DNA from: Calditrichia bacterium
GTDB lineage: Bacteria > Calditrichota > Calditrichia > JAJRVZ01
DNA length: 32,443 nt
Direction: 5' to 3'
Assembly: GCA_023132435.1 (NCBI GenBank)
Contig: JAGLYF010000012.1
Location: 1-32,443 of the forward strand
The notes under the pieces were generated by a model. The model searched no databases. It saw only the letters and a program-made list of their open reading frames with translations, and was not told the origin of the DNA. Positions within the stretch are counted from its first letter, which is position 1, and each line of letters opens with the position of its first letter. Made by a program: the position numbers and the translations under genes. Positions 24,588 through 32,443 of the stretch are shown piece by piece.

Positions 24588-26170
24588 TCAATCAAATTTT
24601 TCCTGTCAAACACCACATCACCCCCAAGAACAGTTAATTCCACACGAGCATTTCTTAAAGCATTTTCATCCGCATTTTCAAGGTCAATTGGTAATCCGAT
24701 AAAATCAGCCAATTTTCCTTCTTCAAGTGTTCCCTTCAGATTTTCCTCATAGGAAGCATAAGCCGCTTCGCTGGTATAGCAGCGTAAGGCCTTTGGAACC
24801 GATATACATTCAGATTCATTCCATTGAGGCTCATTTTTATCCAAAAGATAGCGTCTGCTATGAGCAGCAAGGATTCCCTTTATGGGATCTGGATCGGCAA
24901 TCGGCATGTCCGATCCGAATACGACTTTGACCCCGTTGTTAATCAGACTGCCCACCCGGTAAGCATTATGAGCACGATTACTCATATATTTTTCGGTAAT
25001 TTTTACATCATCAGCAATATGTAAAGGCTGCATTGAGGCAATCACCTTCTGTTCAGAAAATCGTTGGATATCTTCATCTACTAAAATCTGAGCGTGTTCA
25101 ATCCTGTGCCTAAAACCAGATTTTATTGAAATATTTCTCACACTCTGCAAGGCGTTAAGAGTTTTATGATTTGCCTTATCACCAATGGCATGAATTGTGG
25201 CACTAAAACCCTTCTCTGTCGTATATTGCAATTTATCTGTAAGTTCATCTTCAGTTAAGACTTCAATTCCGGCATGATCAAGTCCTGTATATTTCTCAAA
25301 CATTTCAGCCGTTTGGGATCCAAGTGATCCATCAACGAAATATTTTAGTCCTCCCAGACGAAGCCACTCATTTCCAAATCCCGAACAAAATCCACCATCA
25401 ATAAATTTATCCGCCACCTCAACAGGCGGGTGCATGCAAATCCTTAATTTAAGATCATTCTGCAAAGCCATCTTCTGGAATAAAGACCAGATTTCCAGAC
25501 TTTCGCAACTATGTACAGATGTTAGTCCCAGGGCATAAAATTCCGGGTAGATTTTTTCCATACAACGTTGCAGTTGTTCATAGCTGACTTTTTCCGAAAA
25601 ACTATTGACAATATCACATGCTTTCTCATAAACAAGCCCGGTCAGCTTATTATCTGAATCGCGCCCTAATTTACCGCCTGCGGGATCGTTTACCATTTTA
25701 TCAAACCCACACAATTCCAGAGCCTTTGAATTTAACCACTGGGTATGACAGTCTTTATTATAAAGGGCTATCGGATGGTCGGTGGTGATTTGATCCAGAT
25801 ATTTTTTATGAGGAAATCCATCTGACCAAAGATTTGCATTCCATCCCCCGCCCAGTATCCAGGATTCACCATCAAAATATGCTGAATGTTCGGATATATT
25901 TTTATACGCTTCTGCCAGAGAGGAGCAAAGATCGAGCCGGATACGTTCCCTTCCTAAGGCCACTGAGGCTACATGGGTGTGGCAATCTGTAAATGCCGGA
26001 TAAACATAAAGACCATTTAGATTTATTCTTTGTATTAAATCTTCCGGTAAATTAATGTCTTTTTCATCTCCACAATAGACGACCCGGTCTTTAGAAACGA
26101 GTAGAGCCGTGGTATATGGTTGCTTATCATTAAGGGTATGGATATTTCCGTTTACAAATAATTTATACAT
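24563..26170 (-). CDS. Metal-dependent amidohydrolase, YtcJ-like (amidohydrolase family 3)
   Basis: 535 residues, normal for the group. An N-terminal composite beta sandwich is followed by a TIM barrel with the metal-binding His-x-His at TDCHTHVAS (H64, H66). Later motifs are typical: EKACDIVNSFSE region, KYFVDGSLGSQTAEMFEKYT, FSATIHAIGDKANHKTLNAL, FRHRIEHAQILVDEDI, and VVFGSDMPIADPDPIKGI near the end, with LADFIGLPIDLEN closing the second half of the sandwich. YtcJ/NfdA relatives hydrolyse N-substituted formamides or amides; the actual substrate cannot be deduced. No signal peptide, so cytoplasmic. Its 3' end overlaps the ABC ATPase gene by 25 bp tail to tail. Upstream is repeat-rich DNA. 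Confidence 0.9.
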   Translation of the reverse strand: MYKLFVNGNIHTLNDKQPYTTALLVSKDRVVYCGDEKDINLPEDLIQRINLNGLYVYPAFTDCHTHVASVALGRERIRLDLCSSLAEAYKNISEHSAYFDGESWILGGGWNANLWSDGFPHKKYLDQITTDHPIALYNKDCHTQWLNSKALELCGFDKMVNDPAGGKLGRDSDNKLTGLVYEKACDIVNSFSEKVSYEQLQRCMEKIYPEFYALGLTSVHSCESLEIWSLFQKMALQNDLKLRICMHPPVEVADKFIDGGFCSGFGNEWLRLGGLKYFVDGSLGSQTAEMFEKYTGLDHAGIEVLTEDELTDKLQYTTEKGFSATIHAIGDKANHKTLNALQSVRNISIKSGFRHRIEHAQILVDEDIQRFSEQKVIASMQPLHIADDVKITEKYMSNRAHNAYRVGSLINNGVKVVFGSDMPIADPDPIKGILAAHSRRYLLDKNEPQWNESECISVPKALRCYTSEAAYASYEENLKGTLEEGKLADFIGLPIDLENADENALRNARVELTVLGGDVVFDRKNLIDYNPSEGR

Positions 26171-26493
26171 TGTACTCTATGCTTATGTCTAGTTTAACCG
26201 CGAAGACGCAAAGAATTCTATTAATTTTTCCTGTCATCCTGTCCCGAAACGGGATCCCGTTGGGATAAGGATCTTTGCTATTGCTTGCCCCATCTTTATC
26301 GTAAACTTCATAATATCACCGACAACTGCAAAGATGCCTTCGGTATGACAAAACCAGGACCAATGGTATTTTTTATTTATTTCTTTGTGAACTTTGTGCC
26401 TACTTCGTGTCCTTTGTGGTTAATAAATCGATGACAGCTCGGAGCTGACGAACAAGGAAAAAAGTAATCTATTTTTTTGCAAAAAAAAAGCCC
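26171..26493. other. Nested inverted-repeat intergenic region
   Basis: No gene is present. The outer pair is TTAACCGCGAAG (26194-26205) and CTTTGTGGTTAA (26412-26423), belonging to the dispersed CCGCAAAGACGCAAAG family. Nested inside is copy B of the 119-bp element (26232-26350). The right end leads into the rpoZ terminator. Confidence 0.65.
26232..26350. repeat. 119-bp palindromic element, copy B
   Basis: Starts TGTCATCCTGTCCCGAAACG and ends CCTTCGGTATGACA. The first 47 bp are identical to copy A at 16604. The core carries ACCGACAACTGCAAAGAT and TTGCTTGCC in inverse orientation to copy A. Confidence 0.9.
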
Positions 26494-26510
26494 TCATTCT
26501 GAGGGCTTTT
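26486..26510 (-). terminator. Intrinsic terminator of rpoZ overlapping its stop codon
   Basis: AAAAGCCCTCA / TGAGGGCTTTT is a perfect 11-bp stem around a 3-nt loop, followed on the minus strand by an uninterrupted run of T. The first arm (in rpoZ sense) encodes Lys-Pro-Ser near the protein's C-terminus; the TGA stop (26494-26496) begins the second arm. Confidence 0.9.
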
Positions 26511-26811
26511 CATCTTTATTCACATCTTTTTCGGAAATGTACCGATATTTTATCTTGCCGTTCAATAACTGGTTTTGAGCAATAACCGTTGGATTGATCT
26601 CTCTTTCATGCTCGATTCCTTCCATGAATTCACGGTCATATATATCCAGCTCCTGATCATATCCTGACTCTTCCAGTATTTCTTTTTCTTTTCGTTCAGC
26701 AATTCTTCCCGCATTTATTTCTCTGGCCCGTTTAGCGATGACAAGACAAGCTTCATATACATTATCGGTTTGCATTTCTAAGTCTTTCAAATCTAATGTC
26801 TTAATGGCCAT
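26494..26811 (-). CDS. rpoZ: DNA-directed RNA polymerase omega subunit
   Basis: 105 residues. The core TDNVYEACLVIAKRAREINA (about 14-33) is the RpoZ/Rpb6 signature (Asn/Asp-x-Tyr-Glu-Ala ... Ala-Lys-Arg-Ala-Arg-x-Ile-Asn), where the helix clamps the beta-prime C-terminus. The tail from about 40 is acidic (ESGYDQELDIYDREFMEGIE) and then conserved-looking NPTVIAQNQLLNGKIKYRYI. I chose the ATG at 26811 because GGAG (26818-26821) lies 6 nt upstream; the frame is open to a TTG at 26841, which has no ribosome site. It is 70 bp downstream of the symporter gene. In many genomes rpoZ follows gmk; that neighbour is not here. Confidence 0.88.
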   Translation of the reverse strand: MAIKTLDLKDLEMQTDNVYEACLVIAKRAREINAGRIAERKEKEILEESGYDQELDIYDREFMEGIEHEREINPTVIAQNQLLNGKIKYRYISEKDVNKDEKPSE

Positions 26812-26881
26812 GCACATCTCCATTTTATTCAGGTTTATCAAAGAAATTTAATATAATAACTATGTTGTGTCAATTAATATT

Positions 26882-28102
26882 TCAGACATTGAGTTCTTCA
26901 CCTTCCAGGCGGGCTACAATAACTGCTCCCACACTGTCACTCAACACATTGACTGTTGTTCGGAACATATCAAGAATGCGATCAACAGCGAGAATAATTG
27001 CCACCCCTTCTAGCGGTAATCCAACTGCCTTTAGAATAATGGACATCATGACAAGACCACTCATTGGAACACTGGCTGCTCCAATTGATGCAAGAAGTGC
27101 CGTTATAACTACAATCATCTGTGCACCAAAGGACAGATCAATACCATACACCTGAGCAATAAAAATAGTCGCCACGCATTCATATAAGGCAGTTCCATCC
27201 ATATTGACGGTCGCTCCAATCGGGAGTGTAAAACTTGCTACTTTTCTGGAGACTTTTGAATTCCCGGTAACGGCATGCATTGTTAATGGAAGTGTGACAA
27301 TCGAAGAGCAGGTGGAGAAGGCGGTAAGTAAAGCCGCTGGCATTCCTTTATAATGCCTGAGTGGTTTGATTCGGGCAACCAATCGAAGCATAAGAGGCAA
27401 ATTAATACAAGCATGGATAAACAAACCCAATAAAACAACGGCAAAATAAACACCCAGAGATTTAAATGCACCAAATCCGGATTTAGCGACAATACGTGCC
27501 ATAATGCCGAAGACTCCCAGGGGTGCACTCCAAACTACAAACCGCGTCATTTTCATCATTGTCTCAAACGCAGCCTGAAAAAAAGTGCTCAGTTGCAACT
27601 TTGATCTATCTGACAACCGTGTGATAAAATATCCAAAGAGGATTGAAAAAAAGATAACAGGTAATACATCGCCTGATGCCATTGCCTGGAATGGATTCTC
27701 AGGTATAATATGTAAAAGAAGATCGGAAATACTCTGTTCGGCTGCAACTACTTTTTCCGGCGTTTCCTCCAAACCGATTTCAGCACCTGTTCCCGGGCGA
27801 AAGATGTTTACCAGAATCAATCCGGTTATGATAGCAAAAAACGAACTGGCTATATAATAGCTAAAAGTCTTTATCCCTAACCGGCCAAGACCAACCGCAT
27901 CCCCGACGCTAACCACACCTGAAATTATGGAAGTTATAATTAGTGGCATAATAGCCATACGTAGCAAACGTAAAAAAACTTCGGCAAAAAACTCCGCATA
28001 GGGTAAAATTGGCGTCCCGATCTGCCAGCCGGCTAAGGCGCCAAAAATCAGACCAATAAAGATGTAATGGGTTAGGTTAAGTTTATTCAGGACCAATGGC
28101 AC
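26882..28102 (-). CDS. Dicarboxylate/acidic amino acid:cation symporter (DAACS, GltP/DctA type)
   Basis: 406 residues, about eight membrane helices plus two re-entrant loops. Family motifs: SGVVSVGDAVGLGRLGIKT, the serine-rich substrate loop region AFSTCSSIVTLPLTM, NMDGTALYECVATIFIAQVYG (sodium and substrate binding), SIGAASVPMSGLVMMSIILK, and DRILDMFRTTVNVLSDSVGA, where the Asp and Arg of DMFRTTVNV bind aspartate or glutamate. The Arg there is the residue that in this family reads the side-chain carboxylate, so an acidic amino acid or dicarboxylate is the likely substrate. The start is GTG (28100-28102), overlapping the 3' end of the KamA-like gene by 20 bp; translational coupling is likely. 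No Shine-Dalgarno is visible. Confidence 0.93.
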   Translation of the reverse strand: MPLVLNKLNLTHYIFIGLIFGALAGWQIGTPILPYAEFFAEVFLRLLRMAIMPLIITSIISGVVSVGDAVGLGRLGIKTFSYYIASSFFAIITGLILVNIFRPGTGAEIGLEETPEKVVAAEQSISDLLLHIIPENPFQAMASGDVLPVIFFSILFGYFITRLSDRSKLQLSTFFQAAFETMMKMTRFVVWSAPLGVFGIMARIVAKSGFGAFKSLGVYFAVVLLGLFIHACINLPLMLRLVARIKPLRHYKGMPAALLTAFSTCSSIVTLPLTMHAVTGNSKVSRKVASFTLPIGATVNMDGTALYECVATIFIAQVYGIDLSFGAQMIVVITALLASIGAASVPMSGLVMMSIILKAVGLPLEGVAIILAVDRILDMFRTTVNVLSDSVGAVIVARLEGEELNV

Positions 28103-29213
28103 GATAAGGATTCTCGATTGAATACTCTCTTATAATCTCATCATAATCATCATACCAGTAAGCGTTTGGATTTCGTTTAAATATCATAAAACGTGCTTTT
28201 TCTTGTGGATTGGCCGCCCGGTGATAACGAAAATAAACTCTTTCCTCTGTTTGGCCAACAATCTCGATTTTACCTGTACTATGTGACATTACCAGGCGAG
28301 ACCGTTTGGCCAGGCCGGAGCACTTCATACGCGCTTGTTCAAAAATTTCAAACGCTTTTTCAACCGGAATTGCATAGGTTTTGTTACCTAATGTTGGCCT
28401 GCAAATAAATAGATAATAAGGAGGGATCCCAATATATGATAGTTTATTAAACAATTCTGCTAACACATTGGGATCATCATTTACACCACGAATTAAAGGG
28501 GTTTGATTGACTGTAACCGCACCGGTTTCTCTTAACCGATTCATCCCTTCAATTGCTTCCCTGGTTAATTCTCTGGGATGATTAAAATGTGCCATTATAT
28601 AAATTTTCTTTTCATCCGTACTGTATTTATGAAATAAATCGAAGAGTGATGGATCGTTTAATACCCGGTAAGGATTAAAGACAGGAACTTTTGTACCAAT
28701 GCGGATAATTTGTACATGCTCAATTTCACGCAAGGGCCGGATCACATTTTCCAGTTTATTGGTAGACATGATCAGAGGATCACCGCCTGTCAATAAAACA
28801 TTGTTAATCTCAGGATGCTCCCTGATATAATTAATTCCGGCAGTTATATCACGGACAACCTCATCATTATCATTCATAAAAATACGTTTACGAAAGCAGA
28901 ACCGGCAATAGGCGCCACAGACATCATTCACTAATAATAGCGCTGTAAATTCATACTTATGTTCAAGTCCCGGTACAACTGTATATTCCTCCTCATCGGA
29001 GGCATCCAGCCGACCCCAGGTGGCCAGTTCCGCCTGATTCGGGATCACAATACGCCGAATCGGATCATCAGGGTCATCCCAATTAATGAGTTTTTGATAA
29101 TATTCATTGGTCCGGAACATAAATTTTTCTGTAACTTTTTTCAGTTTTTTTCGTTCCCCGGCCGGGATTTCCGTTATCTGATCCAGATTGGTGATGTACT
29201 TTGGTTTATACAT
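28083..29213 (-). CDS. KamA-family radical SAM aminomutase, probable acidic amino acid 2,3-aminomutase
   Basis: 376 residues. The radical SAM cluster motif is C99-x3-C103-x2-C106 (CGAYCRFCFRKR). LLTGGDPLIMS (140-150) is the SAM-binding GGD motif, and K315 in SHSTGKIEIVG is the expected PLP lysine. In clostridial lysine 2,3-aminomutase, Asp293 and Asp330 hold the lysine side chain. By eye, Asp293 aligns with R272 (LFICRPTLG against LYQCDLSEG) and Asp330 with about S310 or V308. Lysine is therefore an unlikely substrate; loss of both Asp with gain of a basic residue recalls glutamate 2,3-aminomutase. Its 3' end overlaps the acidic amino acid symporter gene by 20 bp. AGGAAGGG lies about 8 nt before the ATG. 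EpmB-type function is an alternative but less fitting. Confidence 0.88.
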   Translation of the reverse strand: MYKPKYITNLDQITEIPAGERKKLKKVTEKFMFRTNEYYQKLINWDDPDDPIRRIVIPNQAELATWGRLDASDEEEYTVVPGLEHKYEFTALLLVNDVCGAYCRFCFRKRIFMNDNDEVVRDITAGINYIREHPEINNVLLTGGDPLIMSTNKLENVIRPLREIEHVQIIRIGTKVPVFNPYRVLNDPSLFDLFHKYSTDEKKIYIMAHFNHPRELTREAIEGMNRLRETGAVTVNQTPLIRGVNDDPNVLAELFNKLSYIGIPPYYLFICRPTLGNKTYAIPVEKAFEIFEQARMKCSGLAKRSRLVMSHSTGKIEIVGQTEERVYFRYHRAANPQEKARFMIFKRNPNAYWYDDYDEIIREYSIENPYRAIGPE

Positions 29214-29672
29214 ATCTTAATCCCTTCCTAATACTGATCGAGAAGGATCTACAAAACCTCATTTTTGCTTGTATTCCTTTCCATGATTGAGTATGTTTTT
29301 ATTACATTTAATCAACATTGCCGGTTAAGAATATTTAATATAAATTATATCTTATCGGATTCCAAATTTAAGTAGGAGTGCCATCTGGCATTTATTTTCC
29401 TATAGTTATGTTTTCGGATTGAAAATGTTTTTCTTGAATAAGTAATTAATCTGGTTAATTTATAAAATTAGGCCACCACGCCTAAGGGGGGCAGGCAAAG
29501 ACTCTAAGTCTCAAAGAAATAATTACTTAATTGTATTGTGACTTTTCAACAGAGTATTTTAAATATATTTATTCAAGATACCTTAAATCCATGATTTTAA
29601 TCCCGCTTAGGCGGGAGAGTCTTGAGGCTACGAATTATTCAAGTTAATATGAATCATAAGGATTAATATGAA
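29214..29672. other. Divergent intergenic region upstream of KamA-like gene
   Basis: 459 bp without a gene between divergent transcripts. Hairpins TTAGGC/GCCTAA (29468-29485) and TCCCGC-TTAG-GCGGGA (29601-29616) are seen, plus a degenerate AAAGACTCTAAGTCTCAAAG repeat (29497-29516). Promoters are expected but not identifiable with confidence. Confidence 0.5.
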
Positions 29673-30323
29673 ATGATTAGAATTGATAGGGCATATTACA
29701 TTTATATATCAATATTTCTTGTTTTCATATTAACTCTGTCCTTAAAAGCGCAACCAGATATTGATTTACCGAGCGAAATACAACTTATTGTCAATGGATC
29801 AGATATGCCACTTACCTCGGGTTGGATTGATAGTCTTGTTGATGATGCCTTTGCCGGAAAGATTTGCTATAAAATCGTTGGGGCATCAAGAGCAGAGTTT
29901 TCAGTGACGACACAGGTTCAGCTCCCGCAAATATTGACTCTCAATGAAGTTTACAAACAGATTGTTTTGTATTATATCATGCTCCCGGATGAAGATATAC
30001 GGGAAAGAGAATTTTTAAATATCTATCCATATTTTGAATCTACGGAAGGAGAACCGGCTTTAAGATGTCAATATATACCTGAGGGAAAATATCATATTGA
30101 AGTTCAGCGTTGGAATCAGATCCCGGTTCCTGCCCAGCCGATTATAGAAGACAGAGAGATCTATAATCAGATACTTCAGATCTCGTTTCATGAATTGCAA
30201 TCCTTCGGGGACGTTTCAGATAATGTCTTTGAGAAGGTGGCAATTAAGAATAAACTGCCCATTGAACGGATCAGAGAAATATATCAAAATACAATTCTGT
30301 GGCAACTGGGATGCCAGCCTTAG
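29673..30323 (+). CDS. Exported protein of unknown function
   Basis: 216 residues, not recognised. A basic start and hydrophobic stretch (about 8-26) ending LSLKAQ gives a signal peptide with the Ala-Gln ending usual in this genome. The mature part is rich in acidic and aromatic residues with strands and helices: DLPSEIQLIVNGSDMPLTSG (31-50), then KICYKIVGASRAEFSVTTQV, and a helical end NKLPIERIREIYQNTILWQL. A pair of Cys is present (about 69 and 213 regions), which could form a disulfide. AAGGA lies about 10 nt before the ATG. The next gene, a debranching-type glycosidase, starts 60 bp later on the same strand, so the two may form an operon. Confidence 0.7.
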   Translation: MIRIDRAYYIYISIFLVFILTLSLKAQPDIDLPSEIQLIVNGSDMPLTSGWIDSLVDDAFAGKICYKIVGASRAEFSVTTQVQLPQILTLNEVYKQIVLYYIMLPDEDIREREFLNIYPYFESTEGEPALRCQYIPEGKYHIEVQRWNQIPVPAQPIIEDREIYNQILQISFHELQSFGDVSDNVFEKVAIKNKLPIERIREIYQNTILWQLGCQP

Positions 30324-30383
30324 GTAATTTGAAATTGTAATTTATTTGATATTTGGAATTTATTATTTTCAAGGTAATTATCA

Positions 30384-32443
30384 GTGAGAACAATGAAATA
30401 TATAGCTTTTGTATGGCTTGTGATTTGGATGATCTGTTGTAAAAGTGATCCCTATGAATCTTTGCCGGTTATCAGATTAGTTGAAAACGAGAATAAACAA
30501 TTTACCTTTACTAATAAAATTTCCGGTTTTTATGTTGGAAATAGTCACCGGGAGAATAATATTGGTCATCAGGGATGGACCGTTAACGAATTTCACTATT
30601 TAAAGGACTACCGGATCTACGCAGATACAACCCCTATACCCAGGGATTCTCTCCAGCAATTTAATTACTATCCCTTTGCCTTGATTAGAAATTATATGAT
30701 CCCGATAAAGGAAACATTTACGCTTCTCGATTCGATAAATGCCATCATTTGGGAATTTGAGTTACCTTCTGATTTAGAAAAGTTTTCTTTTGAACCCCAA
30801 TTACATCGAGTGGTTACAGAAAAAAATATTTTATTAACAGCCTCATCGTCACGGCTTATCTTTTCTCCCCATGAGTTAAGTGGCAGCGAGACAGAACAAG
30901 ATGTTGACTGGATGGGCTTTCTATATATACCTGATGGAAAAAACAAGGTAGTCGTATTAGGCGCCCTTGAAACTAGTAAAAACCGTTTGAATCAAATGCT
31001 TGATCTCCTCTCAAAAAACTTTGAAGATAAAAAAGATGAGAGAATAAATCGTATTGCCTCTTTTTTAGAATTAAACAATACTCACACAAATATACCGGAA
31101 ATAACCGAAGCCATTGCCTGGGCTCAACTCTCTCTCGATGCCCTTATTACACAGCAACTAGGAAAAGGTATCTGGGCAGGGCTTCCCTGGTTTAATAGTT
31201 ATTGGGGCCGGGACAGTTTTATTTCATTTGCAGGAGCCTTATTGTTTAACGGAAAATTTAATGAGGCCAGGGAAATACTTGAATCTTTCAGTCGTTTCCA
31301 GTTACAAAACGAAAATGATACCTGGGATGGTCGGATACCTAATCGTGTCACCAATAAAGAAATAATTTATAACACGGCAGACGGTACCTGGTGGTTTGTA
31401 CGGGAGGTATATGAGTATCTCTTATATAGCGGAGATACTACCTTTGTTCAACATATTTATCCGGTGATTAAAAGAGCCATTAAGGGTGCGATACGCCATC
31501 GGATTGATGAAAATTTCTTTTTACTTCACGACGATGCCGATACCTGGATGGATGCCAAAGGACCAGAGGGAGCCTGGTCACCAAGAGGAAACCGGGCTAT
31601 CGAGATACAAACTTTGTGGTATACCGCCCTTCAAATCGGTTCCATATTTGCCGGTTTGAATGAGGAAAATCATTTAAAAGAACACTGGCTGGCCATCTCT
31701 CACTCCCTAAAAGAAAATTTTGTCAAAAAATATTGGAGCCGTGTTAAATACCATGCTTATGATCACCTAAACGAAGATGGAATCCCTGACAGAAAAATCA
31801 GACCGAATCAAATTTTCGCCGTATACGTTCCCCGATTACCCGGACTTGAGCCACTGTTTCCGGAAGACATTTGTGCCAGAATTACCAGTAATGTTGTTCA
31901 TAAATTAACTTATCGGTATGGCGTGGCCTCTTTGTGGCAGGAAGATGAAAACTTTCATCCCTGGCATCTTTATCCACCTTATTATGTTAAGGATGAGGCG
32001 TATCATAATGGTACTGTCTGGACTTGGCTTGCCGGTCCGGTTATAAGTAGTCTGCTCATGTTTAACCGTCAGGAATTAGCATTCAATCTTTTTTATGATG
32101 AAGCAATTCAAATTCTACAGGATGATGCTATCGGTAACTATGCTGAGTTGCGTGATGCTCTTCCCCGAAAAGGACAGGATGAACCTTCCATATCCGGGAC
32201 AATTTCTCAAGCATGGAGCCTAGCTGAATTTACCAGAAATTTTTATCAGGATTTTATCGGTTATCAGCCTAATGTGTTAGATCAAAGAATTATCTTTAAT
32301 CCAAAAATCCCCGGCGAATTACAATATATCTCCTTGATCCTGCCGTACGCTAATAATTTTATCTCGTTTATTTACACTGCCAATGAAGAAAAGCTTTCTT
32401 TCGAATTTTCTATGGAAGGTGGAAAAAATACTGTAGAAATAAT
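30384..32443 (+). CDS. Glycogen-debranching-type glycoside hydrolase lipoprotein (partial, 3' end outside window)
   Basis: At least 686 codons; the frame is still open at the window edge. It begins MRTMKYIAFVWLVIWMICCK, a signal with a lipobox-like MIC-C, so it is probably a surface or periplasmic lipoprotein. The start is GTG (AAGGT eight bases upstream); an ATG three codons later is the alternative. The N-terminal beta part (about 20-240) has WTVNEFHYLKDYR. The catalytic barrel from about 240 carries PWFNSYWGRDSFISFAGALL, IYNTADGTWWFVREVYEYLL, DADTWMDAKGPEGAWSPRGN (Trp388-Met-Asp390), EIQTLWYTALQIG and SGTISQAWSLAEF, which match the amylo-alpha-1,6-glucosidase (GDE C-terminal) family. It lacks the cytoplasmic transferase half of eukaryotic enzymes. 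It likely attacks alpha-glucans or similar branched sugars outside the cytoplasm. Confidence 0.87.
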   Translation, partial: MRTMKYIAFVWLVIWMICCKSDPYESLPVIRLVENENKQFTFTNKISGFYVGNSHRENNIGHQGWTVNEFHYLKDYRIYADTTPIPRDSLQQFNYYPFALIRNYMIPIKETFTLLDSINAIIWEFELPSDLEKFSFEPQLHRVVTEKNILLTASSSRLIFSPHELSGSETEQDVDWMGFLYIPDGKNKVVVLGALETSKNRLNQMLDLLSKNFEDKKDERINRIASFLELNNTHTNIPEITEAIAWAQLSLDALITQQLGKGIWAGLPWFNSYWGRDSFISFAGALLFNGKFNEAREILESFSRFQLQNENDTWDGRIPNRVTNKEIIYNTADGTWWFVREVYEYLLYSGDTTFVQHIYPVIKRAIKGAIRHRIDENFFLLHDDADTWMDAKGPEGAWSPRGNRAIEIQTLWYTALQIGSIFAGLNEENHLKEHWLAISHSLKENFVKKYWSRVKYHAYDHLNEDGIPDRKIRPNQIFAVYVPRLPGLEPLFPEDICARITSNVVHKLTYRYGVASLWQEDENFHPWHLYPPYYVKDEAYHNGTVWTWLAGPVISSLLMFNRQELAFNLFYDEAIQILQDDAIGNYAELRDALPRKGQDEPSISGTISQAWSLAEFTRNFYQDFIGYQPNVLDQRIIFNPKIPGELQYISLILPYANNFISFIYTANEEKLSFEFSMEGGKNTVEI

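Noticed and set aside
26812-26841. Upstream TTG start for rpoZ
   Set aside because: No Shine-Dalgarno precedes it, while the ATG at 26811 has GGAG at 6-nt spacing and gives a protein of normal omega length.

Overview
The window looks like ordinary chromosome from an uncultured or little-studied Gram-negative bacterium of the Bacteroidetes/Chlorobi/Fibrobacteres (FCB) wider group, possibly near Neomarinimicrobiota or Calditrichota. The reasons are: low to moderate GC, many signal peptides ending in Ala-Gln, lipoproteins, a Prc-type tail-specific protease, an omega-type RNA polymerase subunit in Bacteroidetes style, DUF4139 and DUF3108 proteins, and intergenic DNA full of short palindromes and tandem heptamers. 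The phylum call is inference only. There is no rRNA, tRNA, CRISPR array, transposase or phage gene.

Layout. Position 1-101 holds the start of a DUF4870 membrane protein on the minus strand. A repeat-rich gap leads to a Prc/Tsp protease (930-2921, plus). It converges, through a 23-bp perfect hairpin, on a minus-strand TRAP uptake operon (2965-6950) of the TatT-associated (TPAT) kind: lipoprotein TatT, binding protein P, and separate Q and M membrane subunits. Next is a second minus-strand operon (7251-10808): NfeD serine protease, slipin and a TPR-DUF3108 secreted protein. Divergent from it are a potassium channel that lacks its usual RCK nucleotide-binding domain and a 608-residue unknown protein ending in a four-cysteine cluster. 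Valyl-tRNA synthetase, a DUF4139 protein, a PEGA-repeat membrane protein and RarA follow on the plus strand. After these come a short Rossmann-like protein and an ABC-2 exporter pair.

The ABC ATPase overlaps a convergent amidohydrolase (24563-26170, minus) by 25 bp. The minus-strand unit 26494-29213 holds a KamA-like radical SAM aminomutase overlapping a glutamate/dicarboxylate symporter, followed by rpoZ, whose terminator hairpin contains its own stop codon. The window closes with a plus-strand secreted unknown and a glycogen-debranching-type glycosidase lipoprotein cut by the window edge.

Most interesting points: (1) the aminomutase has lost the lysine-binding aspartates and carries Arg at one of them, next to an acidic amino acid symporter, which suggests a beta-amino acid (perhaps beta-glutamate) made from an imported acidic amino acid; (2) two heptamer repeat families are placed non-randomly, one in sense orientation just before three start codons and one just after two stop codons; (3) two 119-bp palindromic elements share arms but have oppositely oriented cores; (4) the TRAP binding protein has Trp where the carboxylate-binding Arg normally sits.
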